Below are positions 1 through 12,076 of a DNA stretch of 64,000 nucleotides, piece after piece. Both the position numbers and the translations under genes were made by a program. Below the pieces are notes generated by a model, which did no database searches, was not told the origin of the DNA, and saw only the letters and a list, made by a program, of their open reading frames with translations. Source of the DNA: Citrus sinensis (taxonomy: Eukaryota; Streptophyta; Magnoliopsida; Sapindales; Rutaceae); the NCBI RefSeq assembly GCF_022201045.2, contig NC_068563.1, positions 25,331,001 through 25,395,000 on the forward strand, written 5' to 3'. Positions within the stretch are counted from its first letter, which is position 1, and every line of letters starts with the position of its first letter.

Positions 1-876
1 ATGAGAAAGGCACTCTTTTTTACATGTTCCAAATGCATGCTTAATTTAAGAACACCTGCAAACAACCCTGTCCTTGGCTCCTTGCTACTAATGGAGAGGG
101 CAACACCTCACACACAAACAGTAAGATAGACTTCGGAGACACTACATGTTGAGCAGGCAGAACTTGTCCAAACAGACTCATGTGATGGGAACATTATGAA
201 AAAAATGTTGAGCCATAAGGTGACTACCTGGTAGAGCCTGACTTTCTCTTAACAGAACCCCACTGATCAGTCCTACAATATAAAACAATCATGAACATCA
301 ACTCATGGCCCATAAAGAACATGGTCAACATGAAAATTTATTCATTTTCTGCAACAGATATATAGCCTATTTTACCAAGTATACAAAGCATTTCAAGGGG
401 GTACATTCCCAAAGCGCATGAACATGCTTGCTTTTATAGCCAAGCAACTCATTTTTTTCCTCAGCTACGTGCAGCCCATTCACAAAACTAAATTAACAAT
501 TCATAACCCCAATGTCATCCATACATAATTGGCCACCAGCAGATAACACAAAAAACAAAACAAAATAAAAATAATAACCAAGCAAGGTTAATTGAATCAC
601 CGATATGGTTACATTTAACCATTACAAAAAGAAAGAAATATGTACCTTCAAAGTTTATTGCAAGATAATAGCCCAATCATTCTACAAAATCTTCTCCAAG
701 GAATTATTTCCCTCTCCTCCTTCAACGTAGTGCTTATTGCAATCAAATTAAACAAGCAGTACTTGTTACTAATGCCTTCACTTATTCTAACAAATAAACA
801 TGATCGACACTCCTAAGCAAATTACCATTGCCATACTGTTGCAAACAAAAATAAACATTTTTTTCTTTTTAATTAC

Positions 877-1240
877 CTGCTTCCTCCGTTCCAGTGGCAC
901 AACAATAGATCAAGTGCATGTCAGAAATTGACTCTGTTCTAAGGCAAATTGATGTGTCTAATTGCTAAACTTCCACAACCACCCAATATCTTTTCCAGTT
1001 GGTTCTCGTTGTCATGTATCCGCCGTGAATTTTACTTGCATCGTTTCTGCCTTTATCGGGAGACACCAAGACTTTAAACTTCACAATAGCAATTTCTAGG
1101 GGAAATTGATCGTCATTTTTGGGGGTGAAAAAGAATTCAATTATCGGATTTTCTGGGGGAGGAAAAGATTTTGATGATCTTAATTCCTTCTTGGGGTGTG
1201 AAAAATCTTTTGATGAAGGCCTCTGGTGGACACTTATTTA
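877..1240 (-). other. possible 5' UTR and first splice donor of a leftward gene
   Basis: Read on the minus strand, this is a pyrimidine-rich, stop-rich stretch that looks like a plant 5' leader. It ends in a good donor (GGAAGCAG then gtaatt) at 877/876. No long reading frame lies in it, and the rest of 1-876 would be intron or further leader of a gene continuing beyond the left edge. This rests only on composition and one donor site, so it is a weak suggestion. The remainder of 1-2000 shows no supportable gene. Confidence 0.25.
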
Positions 1241-2001
1241 ACATTTTTTCCTTTGTTTAATTATTAAATTATCTTTCAACAACCGGCAATAGGCCTTTAC
1301 CCATTTTTCTTTTTCGACCGTTAGATTCATTCAGTTTACATCCAACGACAGTTTAGGATGGAGACAAAAAGTGTGGTACCTTACCACAGTGGTAACATAG
1401 GCGGATCCGTAAAGATGTTACAATTTTGATGTAGTACTACAAAAGCAAATGTTAAGTAATGTCAATTCTGCAACAAATTAAATATGTCTGTGGATGGACT
1501 GAGAAGAAACGGCGAAATTCAAAAGATATTCTTTATGTTGAATTTAAGTCTCCAACAATATGCTTATGTTAGTTCATGGATTCTCTAAAAGCCACCTTGA
1601 TTAAACTAGATATGCTGTCATTTTCAAGCTGGTACTATTAGTACTAAGTTGCAATGTACTGTAAGTGTTCTCATAGTTGTATTCAAAGTGTTTGATCTTG
1701 CTACAGAGCATAGTCACTTGAATCACTTCATCATTCTACTCGTGTAACTTGGTTGTTTCCTTCTTGTTTTTTCACCTCTACCTTTTTGTTTTACTCCAGT
1801 AGGACAATTAATGGCTGCCATGAGACAGCAAGTACAACATTGATTGGTCATAAGACAAAAGTGCTTAGTTAATGTAATTGCAAGTGATTCCCTAGAAACA
1901 ACTACAACAATGAAGTGCCGCAGGCCTCAACTGTTATATATATATATGTGTGTATATACCCCTTTGCATTTTATTTTGCGCGAAAGTCCTGCTTTTCCAG
2001 C

Positions 2002-2769
2002 ATGATTTGTTATAGGAAATGGGAAAATTTTGCTGTGATGAAAAGGATGGGAAGTTCAGTTTCAGTAACCAGAAATGAAGCCCGTGAGGGCCATTTTGTA
2101 GTGTACACGGCTGATCAAAAGCGCTTCTTGATTCCTTTATGGTTTGTTTACTTGAGAATTTAGGGGATGAGAATTAAGAAATAGGAATAAAATATATATT
2201 TACTTGACAAAATATAATTAAAAATAAAAATAAAATATGTGGATTCCACACAATTTAAGAATAAAGAATGAGAATCTCATTTCATGGAAGGTTGGAATAA
2301 AAATTCCCATTTCCTAAATTGACTTTTATATTCTTCTAATTTTTTTATATTTTTTGAATTACTCTTGTTCAAATCACAATTAAACAGATGTATCTTCAAA
2401 AAGTGATTTTAAGACAACTATTGGCCTATTGCAGTTAGTCTGGAGAGGAGTTTGGGTTACAGGTTGATGGGCCTATGACAAGGCGTTAGTCTGAAGAGGA
2501 GTTTGGGTTACAGGTTGATGGGCCTATGACAAAGCGTTAGTCTGAAGAGGAGTTTGGGTTACAGGTTGATGGGCCTATCACACTGCCTTGTCATGCATCA
2601 TTTATGGAGACCGGAGTACATAATCATGTTGATTGAACAGCCAGCCGCTAAAGATCTAGAACAAGCTTTGCTCATCATGTCCGTTGATACCAGTTGCCGC
2701 ACATCATTATCACTTTTACATGGCGAGCAAACGAATCAGCGGAGGCTGCTACTTGTTTGCCACTGTTGA
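2002..2769 (+). pseudogene. SAUR-family auxin-responsive gene, broken
   Basis: The N-terminal half reads from ATG 2002 through a short basic leader into EGHFVVYTADQKRFLIPL, the signature of small auxin-up RNA proteins, and stops at 2161-2163. The family core resumes at about 2437 as EEEFGLQVDGPITLPC, followed in another frame by AAKDLEQALL and a C-terminal tail stopping at 2767-2769. The halves are separated by roughly 270 bp of AT-rich sequence that does not belong to a SAUR gene. The segment encoding EEEFGLQVDG is present three times in tandem with stops between copies. SAURs are normally single-exon genes of about 90-160 codons, with the protein acting at the plasma membrane/PP2C-D axis; this copy cannot make one. 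Family assignment is from motif recognition and is confident. The inserted stretch may be a degraded MITE. Confidence 0.85.
2437..2589 (+). repeat. 51-bp tandem repeat, three copies, inside the SAUR pseudogene
   Basis: Three consecutive copies start at 2437, 2488 and 2539 with a period of exactly 51 bp. The first two differ by a couple of substitutions, and the third diverges at its end into unique SAUR sequence. The unit is part of the SAUR coding core (EEEFGLQVDGP). The period is 17 codons, yet the first two copies carry a TAG, so this is not a functional protein repeat. Confidence 0.9.
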
Positions 2770-3551
2770 AGAGTAAATATTGTAGCATCAGCCTCCCTTA
2801 TAATTTCTTAAGAAAGTTCATTGTCAAGTACTATGACACTCATTTATTGAATGACGAGATGGTTAAATAAGTAATTTTACTAATTCATGATAGTGACTCC
2901 ATATGCGGGCTAATGAATAAGGACATATCAATCATCCAAACACGGTAATGTACAATGCCCTCCCGCTCCATTGAAACTCCTAGCTACACTTCTGAAAGTT
3001 TGATCAGATTGAAAAGTATAAACATGCGCTTTGTATAGCAATACTTGTAATACATGACTGTTGTAAAACAGAATCAGGAACTAATAAATAAAAGCAAGTA
3101 GATGCTTATAAAGCATTTGCTTTTACATGGGTGTACAAAAGTTGAAAAAGGAAAATAAAGTTTTCCATGTCAATAATCACAGAATAACTACTCCATTGTT
3201 GTGCTTTCGAAAATAGATATTGCAACGGAAACACAAGAAGCCACGAGGATAATTGAATTCAATGGTTGCAGATTCCTAGTAGATAATTTAACCAATTCTT
3301 TTCAATATCAAGATGGCAACATGCTCAATTTTGTTGAACTTGTATCGTTATCCTGCCTAAAACAATGGGTAGAATACAAAATACTTCTACAATTCAGTCA
3401 AAAACAAAAGATTTTAAGGTGAAACAATATGAACAGATGCATCATTGATAACTTTTTCCTAATTATCCAGGTGCTAGCCATCAATTCAAATTTAATTACA
3501 ACACTTAACTCGAATCTGCCCTCCAAAGGGGAAAAAAATTGCTCCGTTGCG
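2770..3551 (-). other. 3' flank and probable 3' UTR of the HDA9-type gene
   Basis: This stretch lies downstream of the histone deacetylase stop codon (minus strand) and upstream of the SAUR remnant. It is AT-rich without a supportable reading frame. The part next to 3551 is presumably the 3' UTR; no polyadenylation site can be fixed from the sequence alone. Confidence 0.4.
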
Positions 3552-6500
3552 TTACCCAACGTCCATGTGATCATTATCATTGTCTCCTTCGTAGAATTCA
3601 TCATCACGCTGGATTTGCTTGTCTTGAGTGTGCTCTGAAAAGACAATTACTTTAGTTAGGAAAACAAAGAATCACATGATGAAAAAGAAATTTTAAAGAT
3701 CATATGAGAAAGAGTTAGTGTGTAGGCAACAGGAACAACAGAGCAAAATTCAGGGATTCAACTTACGATCCATTCGTTCATCAGGGTTCTGCTCATCTTC
3801 ATCAAATTCAGGAATATAGAAGTCGGGTGGAACCTGAAACTCATGAATTACTGCTATCAGCAGCCAGAGAATGATAAACTGAAAACCACATATTAGCAGG
3901 CATGTAATAACCTCTAAGTTGCCATCCAAATCAAGAGGAGTTCAAAGTTTTAGGCCATCCTGATCAAACATAGATGTTTCATTATTCTAGACATCTCATA
4001 TTATTTAACATGAGTAATCCATAATAACAACTGGATCTTAAGGATATAAAATTGCTGTTAATTGAATACAACTTTACCCCATCATAAATTTTGTGAAGAA
4101 TGGATCATCATTTCAGATGCAACAAAGACAGAAAGTAATCCATAACCAGGAAAACTTATTGCTGGGTCACAGCTAATCAGAAGACAGCCAACAAATTGAT
4201 GAATGATGAGTAAAAAGCAACTGAATGAGTCAGGAGTGATGTGAATGCCAGATCGTTAGCAAGAATGTAACACAAAAATTCAATAATGAGTAAAAAGCAA
4301 TTGAATGAGCCATGAGTGATGTGAATGCTAGATGGTTAGCAAGGATGTAACACAAAAATTCTGTAATTTGTACAAGAGGAAAGGAACTTCGCATGATGTG
4401 TAGAAAAACCAAGCAAAAGTAACAATATATAAATAATCAGTCAGCTATTACAAACATTATTAGGCTCACTGATTACTGGATTTGTTTGACAACTATTGTC
4501 ATATTACTAACCTCTTGCATCTGAACACTTGGAGCATGTTGTATGGAACGAAGATTTTCTAGTACTTGCATTTTAATCGTGCTAAGATATGATTTGCTAT
4601 TCAAATTCTCCTGCTCAATCAAAGAAAATGGAAGTACATCATCAGGAAGGTTGCAGACCATCCGCAGGAAGGTTGTAGGGTCAATATCATAAAGACCATA
4701 AATTTCACATGATAGACCATGTTGATTAGCTCTTGCTAGGCTCAACTTGAATGTATCTAACCTAGCTGATTAAATGTAAAAAATAAAATAAAGAATTTGT
4801 TTATTGAAGAGAATAAATTTATCAATTTCTTTGAAACTACATACTATGTGTCCATTTGGAATTCTCAATGAACACTCGGGGGCAAAATACTTGATATATT
4901 CATTTTCTGGAATTTCTGCAAGAAACAGCAAATTAACGTAAAAGTTAGAAAATGTAATTCAGAATAAATGAAACTGAAATATTCAATTGAGGCAAAAGAT
5001 TAAATTGGCATACCATTGGGAAGCTCTGTATCTAAAAGAACTCCTGTTTCAACAGTCCAACACCGAGCAACATTTTCTTTAGTGTATCCGCCACCTCCAG
5101 TGACCTGCAGGGAAATGTTCCTCTCTACATTAAATTTGTGACACTAATGAACTGCATGTACAACTTGAACAAATAAAAACATACCAGTAAGGGTAGATTG
5201 AATTTCTTGACAAATCGAACACATTCAGCATGACCTGTGAAAGCCTCGCAAAATCATAAGAAAGGAAACACTAATATCAACAATTTAACATCAATGATTG
5301 ACGCATAGCCAATAACTCAAGACCAAGCAGATATCTTCAAGTCTTCAACAAAAGAACACCAAACAAGCTCCAAAAAATGCATTAAATTAAGGGGGAGAAC
5401 AAAAGTCTCAATTACAAAGATTATGCACCATCAATGGAGAGATTGAAGCAGCCCAAGCGATCCCCAGCAAGAGAATCTGCTCCGCATTGAAGAACTATGG
5501 CACCTGGTGCATATGTTTCAACAACCTTGGAAATAATCTACAAAACAGATATTTCCAAGGAAAAAGTTTACACTTAGACACCATTAAGCCAAAAAAGAAA
5601 GTTATCCAGCCATTAGATGTTTGGGACCAGAACTTACTGTCTTGAAAAGTCGAGTGAAGCTAGTGTCATCAATTCCATCCTTGAGCGGGACATTTATAGC
5701 GTAAAACTTGCCTTCTCTTTCTCCTATTTCCTTCAATGAGAAATTGAGAATGATTCTTATTTATCAATCCAATTTCAACTTTGGCAAGAAAATGGCAATA
5801 ACTAATAAAGACGTTCCCAAACAACAAAGAAAATAAATGTAGACATATTCATGTTACTGAAAAAACCTAGAGCAATAGAAATTTAAAGTAAAAGACATAA
5901 ACAATGTGACAAAACATTGAATACTGCAAAGCAGTAACAGACAAAAGAAGTATTCATACATTCAGCAGTTCACTGAAAATTGACATAAAAAGCAAAATAA
6001 TTACCAATGCACCTGGACTGAGGTCAGTGGTATTGGCATCTTTTTTTTTTTTGAGAAGCAGTGGTATTGGCATCTAAAAGATACAAATACAGAAAACAAA
6101 GGAAGACATTAATAAGTACCTTAACATCACCAGTTCCAGGAAAGAACAGATCCCCAAACTTGTGAAAACTAACAGTCATCACCCTGCATTTTGAAATTCA
6201 CCATGTTAATTTGAGTTGAATAGAACAACAACCATATTGAGTAGCATAATCTATGCATTTCTACGACCATTTTCAGAATGTCAGTTGTGTTTCTTTAATC
6301 TATTTGGTCAGCACTATGTAATTATCAGTCCATTTAATGGATTTACCACAGCCAGCCTTCTAGAGACCTAAAAAATTTAGAAATATATAAGAGGTTCTTT
6401 CAAAAGCAACAGCAAAATATGATTAAAACAATATTGTGCCACGGGGAAAACCTATTCAACCGATAAAGAAGATAGGCTTTTAAGAGTACTTCATGGTTTG

Positions 6501-9072
6501 AAAAATCTGGCTTGATTTGTTAATTAGCATGTTTGAATAATAAATTTCAAAAATAGCAAAAACTTGACTCATGTATCTAGGATATTTTTTGTTTGAAGCT
6601 ATAGTCAGAACATCCCAACAGCTGATCATAAGCTGCAAATACCAACTTAAATTAAACTTACAGAAACTATTTACATTATCATTAGAACTCCACATACATT
6701 TAATTTATATTAACTCCATAACATGTTCAGTTATCTATCATGAGAAACATACTTTACATCTGGGTATGTCACCAGAATCAAATATTTTGTCAGGTTGTAT
6801 CTGCAAGTTTGAAGTAGCCTAATGCAATCAGCAGTGAGCTGCAGATAGTATTTATCTTGATTGCTTTAAATAATTGGATATCTCATCACTTTACATCCCA
6901 TAGTAGTTATAATTCATTGAACGATAAAAAAATTATACTACCTGTCAGTGAAATAAAAGGCTTCTTCAACTCCATCACCATGATGCACGTCGATATCAAT
7001 ATACAACACACGAGCATGATATTTCAAGAGCTCCAGGATCCCCAAAACCAAATCATTAATGTAACAAAAACCGGATGCTTCGCACTTCTTAGCATGGTGT
7101 AAGCCACCAGCCCAATTTATAGCAATATCACAGAGCTGATTGTTTAATCTACGTGCAGCATCTGTATGCAAAGGAAAACCAGTAGTTAAGAATGGAGAAT
7201 GAAGACGAAAAGCCAAAATTAATGGATAATGGAGACGAAAAGCCAAACTCAACAGCAGCTCTATGAACCTTTTAAATTACCTATTGTTCCACCAGCATAA
7301 ATTTGACAAAATTCAAACAAGTTTTCAAAGACTGGGCAATCTTCTCCAAGATTATCTGAGGAAAGTAAAAATAAATGAGTTAAAGTTGCAACCAAAAGTA
7401 CTCAAGCATCGCTCAGTTAAATTTACAACCAAAAGAACCCAAGCATAAGTTGGAAAACAAAACTCAAGACTAAATAAGTTCAGCTATAAAAGAAAAGCAC
7501 TAAACCAAACAGATCATAGACTGATGTCATATCAAATTTATTTCTCATTTTAACCAATTCAATTACTTGTGCTAAAAAGAGGCAGCTACAAGGAAAAGTT
7601 AATGATTGTGAACTAGATTGAAAAAGCAAATCACGCACCATCAAATTAACTTCAGTAACAGACCATGGCAAAGCTATGATAACTATCAAACAATAAACAT
7701 CTGATCAAGTAACTATCTTCCCTTCATTCTGCTCACACCACCTTAAACAAGTAAATATTGGCTCCAAAGTAGATGGGCAGCCAATTTCTAAAGAACGGAG
7801 CAAATTTTTTCAAGATTTTCCATCTAATAGAATACTTGATTTTATATTGAGAGTAGGTTATTCCCTTCAAGAGGAAAATATTCATTACAATATTAGAAGT
7901 AGCAATAAATGATTAAAAAGAATGAAAAAGAAAATAAGGTAAGATTTGGCTAAATAGGCCATACATTTAGTTAATTCTTGTCGGAATAAATGTTGAGTGT
8001 CCGGTGTAATCCGATGTAAAAATTCAACATAATCAGCCGAATGGAACTGTGCAAGCTCCACTGGGTATGCCTTATGTGGCCGCTGCATTATACAACAAAG
8101 CCCTAAAATTTTTTTTTTTTATGTCTTGCATAATTACAAGTTATGCTAATGAAACAAAACTAAACAACCAACTAACATATATTTCCATCTTCTTGTGAAG
8201 ATCATAGGAGAGAACCAGATGGTGTGTCATACAGAGCCGATGCGGTTTCATTGGATGGTTAGGCCCAAAATACACACTGCCCACATCTCCTGCAACATCC
8301 ACACTTAAATATAAGCAAGAATCTATTAAAATTCAACCAAAAAAGAGAAAAAAAAAAGAACAATAAGTAACTAATTGCCATACTCAACATCCATAAACAA
8401 GAAAAATTGGTATGTCTTATCCAGAACATCTTCCTTAGCACCTTGTTCTTAATAGAAGACTACTGAATAGTGACTCATATTAAATTGGATGGTGCTAACG
8501 TGTGCCTGGGAGCGGAGCACACATTAAGAAAGAACACTAATCTCTAGATTTGCAAAAAATACTCGACATAATTAAATCTAATGTTTTTAAAAGATATTAG
8601 ATTATTTACTTGAATAATTATTTAGTGCGTGACCTAAAGGCACACATCAATGCAACCCAATTTTTTTTTTTTTTTTTTTGTTCTTTTGTCTTTTTACATG
8701 CCAGTTACCAGCTACCACGCTTTACATTCAAATTATTCAATTATCATAAAGAAAAAGAAAATTAAATTAAACAACTTTATTAACTAGTATTTGGTTAGAG
8801 AAAGGTGTTGTTGTGGGGGGGGGGGGGAGGCAAAGGACCTGAATAGTTAAAAAAGCTAAACTTGAACTAAGCTAGGCCTTTAGTTTCAGTAGTGAGATGA
8901 GCCGAATTTTGGTTCAGTGATTAATTGCGCTAAATAGAATATAGCAGCGGTTGTAATTCTATCAAAAAAAAAGAAAAGAAAAGAAACGGAAATTAAATTA
9001 ATTAATATACACGAAAAAGATTAACAGAATGGTACCGTCGTAAAAGTAGGAGATTTTGTCCTTGGAGCGCAT
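3552..9072 (-). CDS. HDA9: class I (RPD3-type) histone deacetylase, HDA9 orthologue
   Basis: Zn-dependent lysine deacetylase acting on histone tails in nuclear corepressor complexes; plant HDA9 is linked to flowering, senescence and light responses. Fourteen exons (minus strand): 9072-9036, 8289-8177, 8082-7965, 7355-7281, 7161-6942, 6183-6120, 5730-5638, 5537-5429, 5234-5185, 5104-5014, 4915-4845, 4610-4512, 3833-3767, 3634-3552. All junctions are GT-AG, phases agree, and the sum is 1290 bp = 429 residues (Arabidopsis HDA9 about 426). The start is [13 protein letters not shown], as in HDA9. Catalytic motifs are intact: [11 protein letters not shown], the DVHHGDG zinc/charge-relay segment, CGADSL and the [15 protein letters not shown] tyrosine loop. 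The acidic tail ([16 protein letters not shown], ending [10 protein letters not shown]) separates HDA9 from HDA6/HDA19. It is divergent from the COX7a-like gene. No lesion was seen. Confidence 0.96.
6025..6075. repeat. 17-bp direct repeats flanking a poly(T) insert in an HDA9 intron
   Basis: CAGTGGTATTGGCATCT occurs at 6025-6041 and again at 6059-6075, flanking a 17-bp insert made of a T run plus GAGAAG. The layout resembles a target-site duplication around a severely 5'-truncated poly(A) retroposon inserted on the minus strand. A simple local duplication with T-run expansion is the alternative. Confidence 0.6.
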
Positions 9073-9344
9073 TCTAGCGATCGGCCAATAGAGGATAAGT
9101 GGATAATATGGCTACGACGTTGAAAATTGCGCCATTGTTGAACACTTGAATTTGCAGAGGAGAGAGGGATGGAGAGGTGTGCATACGCTCGTCCGTACTG
9201 AATCACTTCTTTTATTTACGATGTCGTTCGAAGATAGACTGGGCCGGTGTGTTTAGCCACAGCCCATGGACCGATCAAAATATTCTCTGACCCCACCACG
9301 TGGCAAGTAATTAACGTTCACCGTAGTGAACTGTAAGCCTAGAA
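9073..9344. promoter_or_regulatory. short bidirectional promoter between HDA9 and the COX7a-like gene
   Basis: Only about 270 bp separate the HDA9 start codon (9072, leftward) from the probable start of the COX7a-like 5' leader (about 9345, rightward). The interval holds TGGGCC at 9240-9245, AGCCCA (reverse TGGGCT) at 9261-9266, and a palindromic G-box CACGTG at 9297-9302. TGGGCC/T site II elements are known TCP-bound motifs in promoters of plant mitochondrial respiratory and ribosomal genes, which fits a cytochrome oxidase subunit. Exact transcription starts are inferred. Confidence 0.65.
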
Positions 9345-10332
9345 ACCGTAGAGAAACAAAATCCCTAGAGAAATTTCAAGCCTTCTCAACTCTTCTTCAT
9401 TTGCACATTCTGGTAGTTTCTTCTCGCTGATAGACTCGGCTACCGATATCTCGTTCGTACATTTTATCGCCCGAAATCTTCCATTTTTTCACGTAAGTCC
9501 TTCTTCTCCCCCGTTTAAGCATCTTAGATCTAGTGGAATCGATTATATATTTTTTAATTATATTTGTTGAAGCGATTTAAATCTTTTTTTTTTCTTTTTG
9601 ATTCGATCTTGATAAGGTGATTGCTGAGTTTTCAGCTTAAGATAAAAGCTTGTTTCGAAATTCATCAAAATTAGGGTGTGATAATCCTTTGATTACTATT
9701 CTTTTCAGTTTGTTCAACCGTTGAATCGTAAAATTAGGGTTCATAGTCCTCACGTTAATATATTTTTGAATGTAGAAAAATTAGGGCTAGACTAGTTGTG
9801 AGAAGTTCTTGTGATTTAGGCTATTCAGTAAAAATTGACTTGTTGCAAGCCTGGGATGTAGACGACAGATGTAGAATTTTTTTTTTTTTCAATGGGATCA
9901 CTATTTTTTGAATTGGAAATTGTACTTATTGGATCATTTTGGAGTACAGTATCATTTTGTTGAAACTTCAATGTACACGCACGTAATTGAGATCAGAATT
10001 TGGTAGTTTTTATTAAATTGTATCCTTCATACTGAAGCTTGCATGAAAGGGGCGTCCCTTTCTCAGCCTTGTACAGATAGCAGTTCTTTACCATTTTTCT
10101 TGATATATCTTAGTATATACTTTTGTTTTTTAGTTTGTAATCTTTTTTTTTTTTGGGATGCTGTTCTATGTGCCCCGGCCCCCCCCCCCTCCCCCCCCCA
10201 CCAAAAAAAAAATAAAGGATCACATGCTTGCCTTTTCAGTTAGAAAGAGCATGATTAATTGGTTTGTTAGAGAGATTCAGGAATTTGCTTTGGCCAGACA
10301 ATATTTATTGGTATCTTACTCTTTATTGTAGA
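9345..10332 (+). other. 5' leader with intron of the COX7a-like gene
   Basis: A pyrimidine-rich leader ends at a clear donor (TTTTTTCAC then gtaagt at 9493), and the coding exon follows an acceptor ending at 10331, one base before the ATG. The intron is about 840 bp and T-rich. It contains C-rich and A-rich simple tracts near 10175-10215. A leader intron is common in plant nuclear genes for mitochondrial proteins. The 5' boundary of the leader is approximate. Confidence 0.6.
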
Positions 10333-10646
10333 ATGTCGGAGACTGAGGTACCCTTTAGGCCACGGGAGAAGCTCTTGGAGAAGCAGAAGCATTTTCAAAG
10401 CATCCATAAACACACCTACTTGAAAGGGCCAATGGACAAGATCACCTCTGTCGCCATTCCAATTGCTTTGGCTGCCAGTTCATTGTATCTAATTGTGAGT
10501 GTGCTTCTTTGTGCTATAATATATCAAGAAAATTTGAATGGAATTACTTTCTCTCTATCTGTGGTGATGTAACTGAATTTACATATTGTGTTATTCAGGG
10601 ACGAGGGATCTATAACATGTCGCACGGGATTGGGAAGAAAGAATGA
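10333..10646 (+). CDS. COX7a: cytochrome c oxidase subunit 7a-like protein
   Basis: Small nuclear-encoded subunit of mitochondrial complex IV. Two coding exons, 10333-10494 and 10599-10646, joined in phase 0 by GT-AG, give 69 residues. The N-terminal half is soluble and basic (PFRPREKLLEKQKHFQ, then SIHKHTYLKGPMDK). One hydrophobic membrane segment (about residues 38-54, SVAIPIALAASSLYLI) continues across the splice into GRGIYNMSHGIGKKE at the C-terminus. Length and ending match the plant COX7a-like family (about 68 residues). The start is the first ATG after the leader intron acceptor. Read without splicing, the frame runs into the intron and loses the conserved GIGKKE end, which supports the two-exon model. 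Confidence 0.92.
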
Positions 10647-11455
10647 GGAAGCTTGCTCTCTCTTTTTTTTTTTTTCTGTTAATGGGATTTTTGTATTTCC
10701 TGCTCATATTTCAAAGAATTCATCGTCCTTATACTTTGGACAAGTGTCTTCTGAAATTGATCTCTACTATGTTTTAATAATTGCAACGAAATGGAAGTTG
10801 AAACCTTATGATTGGTGCATTGTTTTTCAGACTGGTTTCTGATCCTGGGAAAGGAAGTCTTGGTTTGAGCTAGCTCGCTTAGTTTACTTAATTTGCTTTC
10901 TTCCTAATTTTTTATTATGCTTGCTTGAAGTCTTTTAAACCACCGCAAGGGTCTACTTTATGTAACTAGCCTCACACGGCTGTCTCCAGGAAACTGTAAA
11001 AGTTTTGGAGAATTCCTAATTTGAAGAAAAGAATGTTCATAGAAGTATGATTCTGTAGTTTCTGTTTGATCATTTGATGGCCATTCAAATGAATAATCAT
11101 TGACAATATGTAGTGTGATGTCTGTTGGCCTTGCCCTTGAAGTATCGTAGTCAATAGAATTGTTATAAATCAAGATTTGCTTCTCTAGTTAAAAGACTTG
11201 CGGAAGGTCATTGAAAGATTCCTATCAAGCATTCAACTCCATAGAATGTGTGAGACTTGTGGGTGAAAATTAAAATTAATATGAAACGAACGTCCTTATG
11301 ACCCCATGTAATCTCACTCTCGATATGTTCCATAAGCAAAAAGCTGTCTTGGTCGTAAGCAACAAAGGTGTAATTCATTGCGCAAATGAGTAATTTTCAA
11401 AATCAAACTACCACCGTGCTCAATTTCCTCTCATGGGCTTATATACTTTATTTTG
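10647..11455. other. 3' UTR and intergenic sequence after the COX7a-like gene
   Basis: The proximal few hundred bases are probably the 3' UTR. No further gene, RNA or clear repeat was recognised up to the MITE at 11456. Confidence 0.4.
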
Positions 11456-12067
11456 GGGTAAAAGTTTGTTTAGTCGTTATATTATGAGGTTAGTGCACAT
11501 TTAGTCCTTATATTTTTAAAAACACTTTAAAACGTTCCTACTGTTAAATATTGACACTCATGCCATTATTTTTTATTCTTTTTAACTTGTTTTTACAATA
11601 TTACACTCTTACAATAATATTTCTTTTTTGAATATTAATAAAAAAAATAAATTATTAAATTAAACTCAAAAATAAAATAAAAACAAAAAAGGTATATATT
11701 AATTTTTTTGGAAGCTCACACATGTCTAAAAACTTCCAAAAAAATTAATATTGTAAAAAATTACATTATCAATTTTTTTTTAAAAAATTAATATTTTAAC
11801 TCAAGAGAGTGTTCCACAAAAATTAATATATATTTTTATTTTATTTTATTTTTGGTGTTAAACTAGTAATTTATTTTTTTTCTTTTTAATAATGTCTAAA
11901 AAATTTATTATAATAGGGTAATATTGTGAAAATAAGTTAAAATGAACAAAAGATAAGGGTAAGAGTGTCAATAATTTAATGGTAGGGATGGTTTGAGGTA
12001 TTTTTAAAAATATAGGGACTAAACGGATACTAACTTCAAAATATAAGGACTAAACGAGCTTTTACCC
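11456..12067. mobile_element. Mutator-like MITE with long inverted termini and 9-bp target duplication
   Basis: The element begins GGGTAAAAGTTTGTTTAGTC and ends with the inverted counterpart GACTAAACGAGCTTTTACCC. The imperfect inverted repeats extend about 80 bp inward on each side. It is 612 bp, very AT-rich and has no coding frame. TTTATTTTG flanks it on both sides (11447-11455 and 12068-12076), a 9-bp target-site duplication. Long termini plus a 9-bp duplication are typical of Mutator-derived non-autonomous elements. Confidence 0.88.
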
Positions 12068-12076
12068 TTTATTTTG

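Noticed and set aside
2437..2589. CRISPR-like direct repeats
   Set aside because: The three 51-bp copies are contiguous without spacers, lie in a plant SAUR remnant, and the genome is eukaryotic.
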